From Ancylobacter tetraedralis (GTDB lineage: Bacteria; Pseudomonadota; Alphaproteobacteria; Rhizobiales; Xanthobacteraceae), in the NCBI RefSeq assembly GCF_014195655.1, contig NZ_JACICD010000003.1:62001-126000 (forward strand): a stretch of 64,000 nt of DNA. Reading direction: 5' to 3'. How positions within the stretch are numbered: the first letter of the stretch is position 1; each line of letters begins with the position of its first letter. Under the pieces are notes generated by a model. That model worked only from the letters and a program-made list of their open reading frames with translations. It had not been told where the DNA came from and made no database searches. This document shows positions 18,620-26,700 of this stretch, one piece after another. The position numbers were made by a program, and so were the translations under genes.

Positions 18620-19465
18620 TCAGATCTGCGGCGGCGGCAGGACCGCGGGCAGCGTGTAGGAGGCGCCGAACCACTTCTCCTGGATCTTGGCGAGACGGCC
18701 GTCGGCGATGATGGCGGCCAGCGCCTTGTTGACCTCCTCGATCAGCCGCTTGCTGTCGTCATCTTTGCGCGCGATCCAGCAATAATAGGTCGGTACCCCG
18801 AAATTGGGCTGCACCACATCGAACGCCTCGGGGCGCTGCTTGGCGGCGTAGGAGACGTTGGCGTGCGAGCTTGCCGCGGCGTCCACCCGGCCGATCGCGA
18901 GGTCGGCATAGAGCTGGTTGTTGTCGGTATATTCGCGGATCGTGACCGGGGTCGTCTCGTTGAAGAGCTGAACCTGCTTCAGGATCGCGCTGGCCTTCAC
19001 GACGCCGACGGTCTTGCCCTTCAGGTCTTCCGGCTTGCTGATCGTGGCATCGCCCTTGCGCTTCATGAAGGCGCTACCGGAATAGGCGAACGGATTGGTG
19101 AAGGCATAGCGTTCGAGCCGCGCCTTGGTCGCGTTGATCGGCGCGGAGACGAAATCATACTTGCCGGATTCGAGGCCGGGCAGGACGCTGGTCCAGGGCA
19201 GGTCGACATAGACCATCTCGACTTTCAGCTCCTTGCCGATCTCGTCGAGAATGTCCCTGTTCACGCCGGTATATTTACCGTCCACCAGCATGTCGAACGG
19301 GGCGAACTGCATCTCCGTCACCGCGGTGAGCTTGCCGGAACTCTTGACCTTGTCCCAGGCGTCCGCCGAAGCCGGACCCGCCGCAAAAACCGCCGAGGCG
19401 ACCAGCGCTGAAGCCGTCAGGCGCTTGAGCAAGCTGCGTATATCGACCGCATATGTCTTGAACAT
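18620..19465 (-). CDS. Periplasmic amino-acid-type substrate-binding protein
   Basis: 281 residues with a signal peptide (LLKRLTASALVASAVFAAGPASA, cleavage near residue 34). The mature part has the SBP family 3 pattern: GKLTAVTEMQFAPFDMLVDGKYTGVNRDILDEIGKEL, then YDFVSAPINATKARLERYAFTNPF and a late IGRVDAAASSHANVSYA. First gene of the importer-lyase-CoA-transferase operon. AAGGA is about 10 nt before the ATG. The ligand is probably a small polar or carboxylated molecule. Confidence 0.93.
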   Translation of the reverse strand: MFKTYAVDIRSLLKRLTASALVASAVFAAGPASADAWDKVKSSGKLTAVTEMQFAPFDMLVDGKYTGVNRDILDEIGKELKVEMVYVDLPWTSVLPGLESGKYDFVSAPINATKARLERYAFTNPFAYSGSAFMKRKGDATISKPEDLKGKTVGVVKASAILKQVQLFNETTPVTIREYTDNNQLYADLAIGRVDAAASSHANVSYAAKQRPEAFDVVQPNFGVPTYYCWIARKDDDSKRLIEEVNKALAAIIADGRLAKIQEKWFGASYTLPAVLPPPQI

Positions 19466-19586
19466 CGAAACGAGTCCTTCTTCCGCGACTTTGCCGCGCC
19501 TCTGGATTTTTGTGGAGCCTGCGCCCCTGCCTAAAAACATAGCGATACAATTTGTGTTGACGAAGTGGGCATGGGCTGCTTTCTCA

Positions 19587-19601
19587 TTTAGCTCAGCTAA
19601 A
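19587..19601. promoter_or_regulatory. Palindromic LysR-type operator TTTAG-N5-CTAAA
   Basis: TTTAGCT-C-AGCTAAA, a perfect 7-bp inverted repeat around a single C, containing the T-N11-A LTTR box. It lies between the divergent SBP and LysR genes and overlaps the start of the LysR ribosome-binding site (AAAGGAG, 19599-19605). The same TTTAG-N5-CTAAA core recurs downstream of the LysR gene. Confidence 0.6.
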
Positions 19602-19612
19602 GGAGTAGCCCG

Positions 19613-20584
19613 GTGAAGGATCTGCCCTACCTTCGCGCCATGCTGGCTTTCGAATGGTTCGGGCGCACCGGCAGCATGACCGACGCGGCGGTCGCGCTCG
19701 GTGTGACGACCGGCGCGATCAGCCAGCATATCCGCCATCTTGAAGAGGTGCTGGGCGTGAAGCTGGTGCATCGCCATGGCAATTCGGTGCGCCTCACCTT
19801 GCTCGGCCATACCTATCACGCGCAACTAGCCACCGGATTCGGCGCGCTGCGGAGCGCGCAGGATATCATCCGCGCAGCCAAGTCGAGTGCGGTACTCACC
19901 GTCAGCAGCCTTCGCTCGCTCGCCACGAAATGGCTCGGACCCAGGGTTTTCGACTGGCAGGGACAGAACAAGGACGCCAAGGTCCGACTGATCGGCGACG
20001 CCGCCGAACCGGATCTGGACCGCGAGGACATCGACTATCGGGTCACCTATGGCCCGAACGCCGCCCGGCACGCCCAGACGGCCGTCCTGTTCACCGACTA
20101 CGTCGTGCCGGTCTGCACGCCGCAATTGTTGCGCGACAGCGCGCCCCGCAACCCCGCTGAACTGCTGCACGTCCTGCCACTGATCGGCATCGAGTGGCCC
20201 AATCCCGCAGGCCAGTCGCCGAACTGGACCCAATGGAGCCGTCATGTCGGGCTGGAGATGGGCGAGGTCGTACCGCACATGACCTTTTCCTTCTCCAACG
20301 CCGCGCTCGATGCCACGCTCTACGGCAAGGGTTGCGCGCTCGGGCAATTCTCCATGGTATCCGACGACATCGCGGCGGGACGGCTGATCGTCCCCTTCGA
20401 CATTCGGATGCGCATGCCCGAGCCCTACTATCTGGCCTGGTCCGCCTCCGCCTTTGAGAAGCCGCACAGCCGCACCTTTCACCGCTGGCTCACCGCCCTC
20501 GGCAAGGCGCAGGACGAGGCCTATGGCGCTGGAAAAAGCGGAACGCCCGACCGCCAAGCGACCGCCACGAGATCTCTGACTTAG
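19613..20584 (+). CDS. LysR-family transcriptional regulator (GcvA-like)
   Basis: 323 residues. The N-terminal wHTH covers residues 1-60 (LAFEWFGRTGSMTDAAVALGVTTGAISQHIRHLEE), followed by the two-lobed effector domain (IDYRVTYGPN, VPVCTPQLL, GCALGQFSMVSDDI). The GTG start is supported by AAAGGAG 7 nt upstream. It is divergent from the importer operon and precedes the monooxygenase gene. Matching palindromes on both sides suggest it regulates itself, the operon and the monooxygenase. Confidence 0.92.
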   Translation: MKDLPYLRAMLAFEWFGRTGSMTDAAVALGVTTGAISQHIRHLEEVLGVKLVHRHGNSVRLTLLGHTYHAQLATGFGALRSAQDIIRAAKSSAVLTVSSLRSLATKWLGPRVFDWQGQNKDAKVRLIGDAAEPDLDREDIDYRVTYGPNAARHAQTAVLFTDYVVPVCTPQLLRDSAPRNPAELLHVLPLIGIEWPNPAGQSPNWTQWSRHVGLEMGEVVPHMTFSFSNAALDATLYGKGCALGQFSMVSDDIAAGRLIVPFDIRMRMPEPYYLAWSASAFEKPHSRTFHRWLTALGKAQDEAYGAGKSGTPDRQATATRSLT

Positions 20585-20590
20585 GAGATT

Positions 20591-20615
20591 TCTGATTTAG
20601 ATTTACTAAATCAGA
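20591..20615. promoter_or_regulatory. Perfect 10-bp inverted repeat, second TTTAG-N5-CTAAA site
   Basis: TCTGATTTAG (20591-20600), loop ATTTA, CTAAATCAGA (20606-20615). It contains the same TTTAG-N5-CTAAA core and spacing as the site upstream of the LysR gene. It lies 7 nt after the LysR stop and 92 nt before the monooxygenase start, so it may be an operator for the latter. A terminator role is also possible, but there is no T-run. Confidence 0.55.
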
Positions 20616-20706
20616 CGTCAGCTTTCATCGGATTGTCGGCCTACGAGGCCAACCATATCGTCGGCCCCTGCAAGAAGTGCGCGGCAAGCACGCAGAGGGA
20701 CTATCG

Positions 20707-22071
20707 ATGGCCAGAACCGACAAGATGAAGCTCGGCACGTTCTGTTATACTTACGGCTTTCATGCCGCTGCTTGGCGACATCCGGCCAGCGATGTCCATG
20801 CGGCCAACGAGTTCGATCATTTTCGCGATATTGCCAAGAAATCGGAAGCGGCGAAATTCGATTTCATGTTCCTGGCCGATTCTGCGGCCGCCGGCGTGGG
20901 CGATCCCGACGCCCTGGCGCGGAGCCCCACCAAGGCCAACCGCTTCGAGCCGCTCTCGCTGATCTCCGCACTTGCGGTCGCGACCGAGCGCCTCGGCCTC
21001 GTGGCCACCGTCTCGACCAGCTATTACGAGCCGTACAACGTCGCGCGCATCTTCGCCTCCATCGACCAGCTCAGCAAGGGACGGGCCTGCTGGAACGTCG
21101 TCACGTCGGATCACGACGAGACCGGCTACAATTTCAACCGCGAGGGCCTCGACCCGCACGCACTTCGCTATGCGCGCGGCGCCGAGTTCGTCGACGTGGT
21201 TTTCGGCCTGTGGGACTCCTTCGAGCGCGATGCGTTGGTGCTCGATCGGGAAAGCGGGGTCTATTACGACAAGGATAAGGTTCACACGCTGAACCACAAG
21301 GGAACGCATTTCCAGGTGCGAGGGCCGCTCAATATCGCGCCGTCCGCGCAGGGCCGGCCCGTCATTGCGCAGGCCGGCGCCTCGGATCCGGGCATGCAAC
21401 TTGCCGCCCGCACCGCCGAGATCGTCTTCTCGCTCGCGTCCAATATCGACCGAAATCGCGCCTTCTACCAAAACGTCAAAGGGCGAATGCCGGCCTTCGG
21501 CCGCAACCCCGACGATCTGAAGATCATGCCCGGCGTCGTCATCAATGTCGGCGAGACCCGCGCGGAGGCGCAGGCAAAGGTCGATTTCCTGATCGACCAG
21601 CTGCACCCCGATGTCGGTCGATTGATGCTCGGCGAATTCCTCGAAGCCGACCTTTCGGGGGTGCCGCTCGACAAGCCCTTCCCGATGGAACGCCTGCCGG
21701 AATCGCCGAAGGGCTCCAAGGCGATGTTCGAGGAACTGGTCGACTTCGTGAAGCAGGGCCGGACGGTCGGCGAACTGGTGCGGCACTATGCCGAGAAGCA
21801 CACCGGCAACGGCATCACGGGCACGCCAACGGAGATCGCCGATTTCATGGAGGAATGGTTCGAGACCCGCGCCGCCGACGGCTTCATCCTCATGTTCCCC
21901 ACGCTGCCCGCGAGCCTCGACGACTTCGTGAAGCTGGTCCTGCCGGAATTGCGCCGCCGCGGTCTGTTCCGCGAAGAATATGAAGGTGCCACGCTGCGCG
22001 AGAATCTCGGCCTTTCCATGCCCGAGAACCGCTACGCCGCGCGGCGTCGCCTCGCCGCGCCTTCCCCCTGA
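20707..22071 (+). CDS. LLM-class FMNH2-dependent monooxygenase (NtaA/SnaA/DszA type)
   Basis: 454 residues, the length of the NtaA/DszA subgroup rather than of short luciferases. Typical elements are FDFMFLADS near residue 55, FEPLSLISALAVATERLGLVATVSTSYYEPYN, DQLSKGRACWNVVTS, VFSLASNIDRNRAFY and a GTPTEIADFMEEWF near the C-terminus. These enzymes need reduced flavin from a separate reductase and oxidise chelators, sulfonates, thiophene-like or N-heterocyclic substrates. AGAGGGA sits 6 nt before the ATG at 20707. The gene follows the LysR regulator and is likely controlled by it. Confidence 0.92.
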   Translation: MARTDKMKLGTFCYTYGFHAAAWRHPASDVHAANEFDHFRDIAKKSEAAKFDFMFLADSAAAGVGDPDALARSPTKANRFEPLSLISALAVATERLGLVATVSTSYYEPYNVARIFASIDQLSKGRACWNVVTSDHDETGYNFNREGLDPHALRYARGAEFVDVVFGLWDSFERDALVLDRESGVYYDKDKVHTLNHKGTHFQVRGPLNIAPSAQGRPVIAQAGASDPGMQLAARTAEIVFSLASNIDRNRAFYQNVKGRMPAFGRNPDDLKIMPGVVINVGETRAEAQAKVDFLIDQLHPDVGRLMLGEFLEADLSGVPLDKPFPMERLPESPKGSKAMFEELVDFVKQGRTVGELVRHYAEKHTGNGITGTPTEIADFMEEWFETRAADGFILMFPTLPASLDDFVKLVLPELRRRGLFREEYEGATLRENLGLSMPENRYAARRRLAAPSP

Positions 22072-22250
22072 TCGGGATGGACAGTTTCCCTCACGCCTCG
22101 CCGGAGTCGGTCGATTCGGACCGGTTCCGGCACGCCATGGCCTGCTTGCCGGCCATGTCTGCGTCATGACGGTGGGCAAGGGCACGGACCGCACGGGTTC
22201 TACCGCAAGCTCGGTTGCCGCGTTGTCCGTCGACGGGCCCACCGGCAAGC

Positions 22251-22330
22251 ATGCACGGAACGCTGTCACCCCTCGAGTTCGCACGCCAGCACAAAGCGAA
22301 AGCCGACGGCGTCTGGAAAACTCGGGGCGG
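22251..22330 (+). pseudogene. IS transposase C-terminal fragment (IS3-like)
   Basis: The frame reads MHGTLSPLEFARQHKAKADG and continues VWKTRG. The HGTLSPLEF element resembles the end of IS3-family OrfB proteins (RRRHxxLGxLSPxEFE). No upstream DDE domain or inverted repeats are evident, so this is at most a relic. The call rests on a short match. It lies in the 556-nt gene-free stretch 22072-22627. Confidence 0.4.
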
Positions 22331-22331
22331 T

Positions 22332-22430
22332 TCAGATGGTGAGAAGCTTCACGCGGTTCTTCGCCAGCTTGCGGACGTAGAGTTCCAGATCGAAATGATC
22401 GCGGAAGAAGCCGCTGACGCGCGGGCTGTT
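22332..22430 (-). pseudogene. Serine recombinase (resolvase) fragment
   Basis: Read leftward the frame gives SGFFRDHFDLELYVRKLAKN followed by RVKLLTI and a stop. It matches the core of the resolvase catalytic domain (recalled family wording: SRFFRDxFxLExYVRKLAKNGVRLVSIT). An in-frame stop lies just upstream and the active-site Ser region is missing, so it is a dead fragment of about 33 codons. With the adjoining IS relic it marks past mobile-element activity. Confidence 0.6.
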
Positions 22431-22627
22431 CAAGGGATGTCACGCGGGACGTGGATGCGTTGCGGCTGCCGGATGTGCGCTCTTCCACCGCACCGCGCGC
22501 AGCGATGTGACGGCAGAATATGTGCAGCGGACCCGCCGAGTCGGTGCACGTGGTTTGCTGTGCAACAGGAGATTGTTGTTAAAACTAAACTGTTTCAATA
22601 ATCTGATCGTCTTATGGGGGGAGTTCT

Positions 22628-23587
22628 ATGGTCGGTCGGTGGGGTGTCGTTACTCCTTTTTGGGGGTATCCGGTCTCGTGGGCGCGTCGATGTGGCCAGT
22701 ATCTGGCTCTTCTTTCAGCTCTGGCGGTCACCTCTGCCGCGCTGGCCGATATGGGGGCTTCCTTCTACCTCCAGTCGCCCTATCGCGCCGTGCCTGCACT
22801 GGTGCTGGAGACGGACGAGCAGCTTGCCGCGGCGATCTCCGCGTTGACCACCTTTCCAGCGACGCTCAATCCGCGCCTGTGGAACGCCGACGGAACGTTT
22901 CGCCAGGATGTGCGCGAGCGCACCCTTGCCTTGGTCCGATCGATGTTCGACCGCTTGGCGTTCCCCCCGGAGACGGTCCGCATCACCGACATTGACCTGC
23001 TCGGCAGCAATATTTCAAGGGAATGGGACGAGAAGGGGGATCTGGACGTCCACGTCTTCCTCGCGGCACCGGCCTCCGTCGCGCCGGCGGATTTCGAGAA
23101 GCTGCTCAGCTTCTACAACCGGTTGACCAAACTCGAACAGCAGGGCCAGATCACCTTCAACGGGGTTGCCGTCGAAGTGTTGTTCCGCGGCTCCCGCCGC
23201 CCCAGCGAGGCCGACGAGGGCGGCGTTCCCCATTTCGCCCTGTGGTCGCAGGACCCGGCCCGGGTCAATCGCTGGTTCTCCATGCCTGGCACGATCGAGG
23301 ACCGTTTCGACCGCACGGACATGCAGGTGAAGACGAAGGAGGTCGTCGGAAAATACAATGCGCTGATGGTCACCTATTTCGCCGACAAGCCGGCCTTCCG
23401 CTGCGCGAATTTTTCGGACCTGCTCGCGCAGTTGCGGACCTATCGCAGCGGCGAGATCGTCGCGGCGGGCCAGCGCTCGACGGGTAATCTGGTCTATCGC
23501 TTGCTTCACCGGCTCAGTATGGACGTGCAGGAGGAGACCGATGCCGCCTACCGCGAATGCACCAATATTCAGTGGTCGCTGAGATAG
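22628..23587 (+). CDS. Exported protein with nucleotidyltransferase-fold motifs
   Basis: 319 residues. A long n-region is followed by a hydrophobic core (YLALLSALAVTSAALA, cleavage near residue 40). The mature part has LLGSNISREWDEKGDLDVHVFL (about residues 124-145): a Gly-Ser pair then DxD (D138, D140) followed by His, the strand pattern of Pol-beta-type nucleotidyltransferases. FNGVAVEVLF (about 178-186) would supply the third acidic residue (E183). HFALWSQDPARVNRWF follows, as in phage and bacterial members of this superfamily. Such a fold outside the cytoplasm is unusual. A G-rich ribosome site (GGGGGGAG) is 4 nt before the ATG. The gene converges on the giant autotransporter and is preceded by an AT-rich promoter-like stretch. 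The fold call is inference. Confidence 0.55.
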   Translation: MVGRWGVVTPFWGYPVSWARRCGQYLALLSALAVTSAALADMGASFYLQSPYRAVPALVLETDEQLAAAISALTTFPATLNPRLWNADGTFRQDVRERTLALVRSMFDRLAFPPETVRITDIDLLGSNISREWDEKGDLDVHVFLAAPASVAPADFEKLLSFYNRLTKLEQQGQITFNGVAVEVLFRGSRRPSEADEGGVPHFALWSQDPARVNRWFSMPGTIEDRFDRTDMQVKTKEVVGKYNALMVTYFADKPAFRCANFSDLLAQLRTYRSGEIVAAGQRSTGNLVYRLLHRLSMDVQEETDAAYRECTNIQWSLR

Positions 23588-23717
23588 CCGGTGCGCGCGC
23601 GTGGTGGCGTTCCACCGGACGCCGCCGAAAAGGCGTCGGCGCGTAGTACCTCGCTCGAAGGCCATCGCATCCCGTGGCGCAGGACGGAGGACGGGCCAGG
23701 CCATGCCCCCCGTAGCG

Positions 23718-23770
23718 CTCCGAGGCGCCTCGGAGAGAGGGCGCGTGGCAAGGGAGCCTCGCCACGCGCC
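23718..23770. terminator. Double hairpin between convergent genes
   Basis: A perfect 18-bp palindrome CTCCGAGGCGCCTCGGAG (23718-23735) is followed by 10-bp arms GGCGCGTGGC / GCCACGCGCC (23740-23749 and 23761-23770, 11-nt loop). They fill the gap between the exported NTase-like gene and the end of the autotransporter gene and probably terminate both. Confidence 0.55.
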
Positions 23771-23782
23771 GCCGCGATTGCG

Positions 23783-26700
23783 TTAGAACCGAACCGAGAA
23801 GCGCAGGCTGGCCTCCTGGCCGAGATAGTCGCTGCCGATCTGGGCGCGATACTCGCCGCGCAGCTCATAGGTATCGTTGGACATGAATTGCAGACCGGCT
23901 CCGATATCGAACAGCGTGTCGGGAAGCGGGGACTGGGTCGTGAAATCGATGCCCTGCGCCAGCGCCGTATCGAAGCTGGCCGTGACGCTGGTGTCATTCT
24001 CGAACAGGAAGGTCATGCCGGCCATGGCATAGGGCCGGAGCCATGAGCCGTCATCGAGGTCGATGCGCGCGCCGAATTCGAGCGCCGGGGTCAGTGCGAA
24101 CGTCCAGTCCTGCAAGGTGCCGACGTTGAGATGGCTGCCGGCAGACAGTCCGACCTGATAGCCCGGCATGTGGGTGTAGATGGCATCGAGGTCGACATAG
24201 GGCCGCAGATAGAAGCTCTCATTGGGCAGGGGCAGTTCGTAGGCGGCGCGCAGACGCAGTCCCGCGGTCCAGATGTTGGATGTGCTGGTGTCGCTGGGGC
24301 TGGCCGATTCAAAGTTGAAATAACGCGTGGTGTCGAACACGCCGAAGCTGGCCTCGGCCGATGCCGCGAAGAGCCACGGCCCCACCTGGTGTTTGATGGA
24401 GACGGCGAGGTCGCCGCTGTCGCCGTCTGTGCGGGTATAGCCGTCATTGCTGTCGAGGCTTGTATTGGTGTAGGCGCCGGTGACGCCCATGAACCAGTTG
24501 TCGGCGACTTCCCACTGCGCGCCCAGCCGCATGGTGACGCCGGTCTGGGTGAAGCCGTCGGCAACCGCATTGTCCGAGGCATGGATGCGCGAGCCGGTCA
24601 CACGGGCCCAGGCGCATTCGCTCTCGGTGATCATGACGCTGTTGTCGACGAAGATCGGGCAACTCAGCGCCGCATTCATCGCGCCGCGCGCGGCAAGCGT
24701 CTGCGTGGTCGCGGGGGACAGCTGTTCCTCGCTGGACAGGCTGTCCATGGCCTGACGATAGCTCCCGGCGGAGGTCAGATTGGCGAGCTGGGCGAAAACC
24801 GGCGCCTCGCCGGACGAGCTGGCGTTCCACGCCGTCTGATAGGTGGCGGCGAGATTGCGCTCGTTCGCGTTCCAGTTCGCCGTATCGGGGGTGAGGAAAT
24901 TGGCGGACGGCGTCAGGATGACCGCGTTGCGCTGGATGCCCGAGTTCCAGGAGATGGGCACCCCACCATAATTGGTGACGGTCGGGGCGCCGCTGCCGCT
25001 CTTCATGAGCCATTCGATGACCCGGTAGCTCCCCGGCAGAAGCCCGTCCACCGCGCTGGGCCGGATGTTCACGCCATCGAAGGTCAGGTTATAGACCGAA
25101 AGGAGATCGGCGCTGGTGATGCCCTTGGCGGTGCTGCGGACATCGGCCAGCATCTGGCCCCCCAGCAGCGCGCGGCTGCTAACGGAGAGGTCGGAGACGC
25201 GACCGATTCCGCCGATATCGAGCGTCCCGCGATTGGTGAACAGGCCGGTCAGGCCCAGATCGAGCGTGCCCTTGCCGGCGCGGCTGCGATAGGTGCCGTT
25301 CGCCTCGTTGACGAACGGATTCGACGCGGAGCTCGACAGGAGCACATCGCCCTCGATCAGCCCGGCATTGGTGATCGTGGTCGTTCCGAGCCTGGAGATG
25401 ATCGCGACGCCCGATTTCGCCCCCAGCGCCGAATTCCATGGCACGGTGATGCTGTTGCTGCCGGCGCCGTCGATGCGGATGCCGGCACCCGTGCCGGAGC
25501 CGCCCCAGATCGTTCCCTCGTTGCGGATCGAGACGGTGCCGCTCCAACCGGGCACGCGCGGATCGATCGAACCATCCGTCTTCTGGCGGCCATTCTGGAC
25601 GAAGATGCCATAGGCATCCCGGCCGGTCGCGTTGATCGTGCCCTGGGTATCGATGCTCACCCGGCCGGCATGCCCGACGCCGAGGAGAGAGGCGGCGACC
25701 CCGTAAACGGCACCGGGATCATAGACATAGGGGCTGCCGTTCGCGGTAAAGGGAGCGTAGATATAATCAACCACGGCGGGTTGGCCGGCCGTGTCGGTCA
25801 CGGGAGCCACGTTGGCGCCGTTCACGTCGAAGGCGGCACCGCCGCCTCCGGCGAGGCTCTGGATGTAGAGCCCGTGCGCACGCGCGCCGCTTGTTTCAAT
25901 GGACATCGGGCCGTTCGGCCACCGTGCCATGCCGACCGAAATGTCGCCGCCGTTTCCGTAGGAAGCCGTCCGCAGACCGACATCCCGCCAATCGACGTCG
26001 GCGACGCTCTCGGCAAGGGACGCGCGGCTTATGGTGCCCGTGCCGACGCCGCCATAGCCGCCGCCGCCGCCGATCGACTGCAGCAGCACGCCATGGGCGC
26101 CGGCGCCCTTCGTGACGATCGACGCGCCCTTGCCGAAAGACAGGCTCACCGAACCCCCATCGCCGCTGGCCGGTGTGTCGTTTACCGCCAGCGGCACGCC
26201 TCCGAAGCTCAGTTCGAAGTGAACCGGCGTGGACAAGCCGCTCGCGTCCGCGCCAAGACCGCCGCCGCCGCCGATGCTCTGCCCGACGATGCCGATCGCA
26301 CCCACTCCCGTCGTGCGGATCGAACCCAGATACTCGACGCTGACATTCGCGCCTGAGCCGCCGAAAGCATCCGTCCGATTGGCGCCGATGCCGCCAAACT
26401 GGGCCTTGACCGATGCCGACGGGACTTCGGAGGCAGCCGCCGCGGCAAGGGAGGCTCGCAGGTCGATATCCGCGTTACCCGTGCGCTCCGCCGCAAGGGC
26501 GAGAATATCCTCGAGATCGCTCAGCGCCTGTGCCTCGGTTTCACTCGTCGCGAGGGCTTCGGCACCCAGCACGCTCTGGCGGTTCACGATATACATGCCG
26601 CCTCCGCCACCGATACTTTGCGCAACAATGCCGTGCGCGTCCCGACCTGAGGTGGCAATGGCTCCGGTATTGGACACGGCGACGTCGCCGCCATTCGCCA

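Noticed and set aside
24131-26356. 741-codon plus-strand frame opposite the autotransporter C-terminal half
   Set aside because: Same codon-bias artefact; no ribosome site or recognisable domain.
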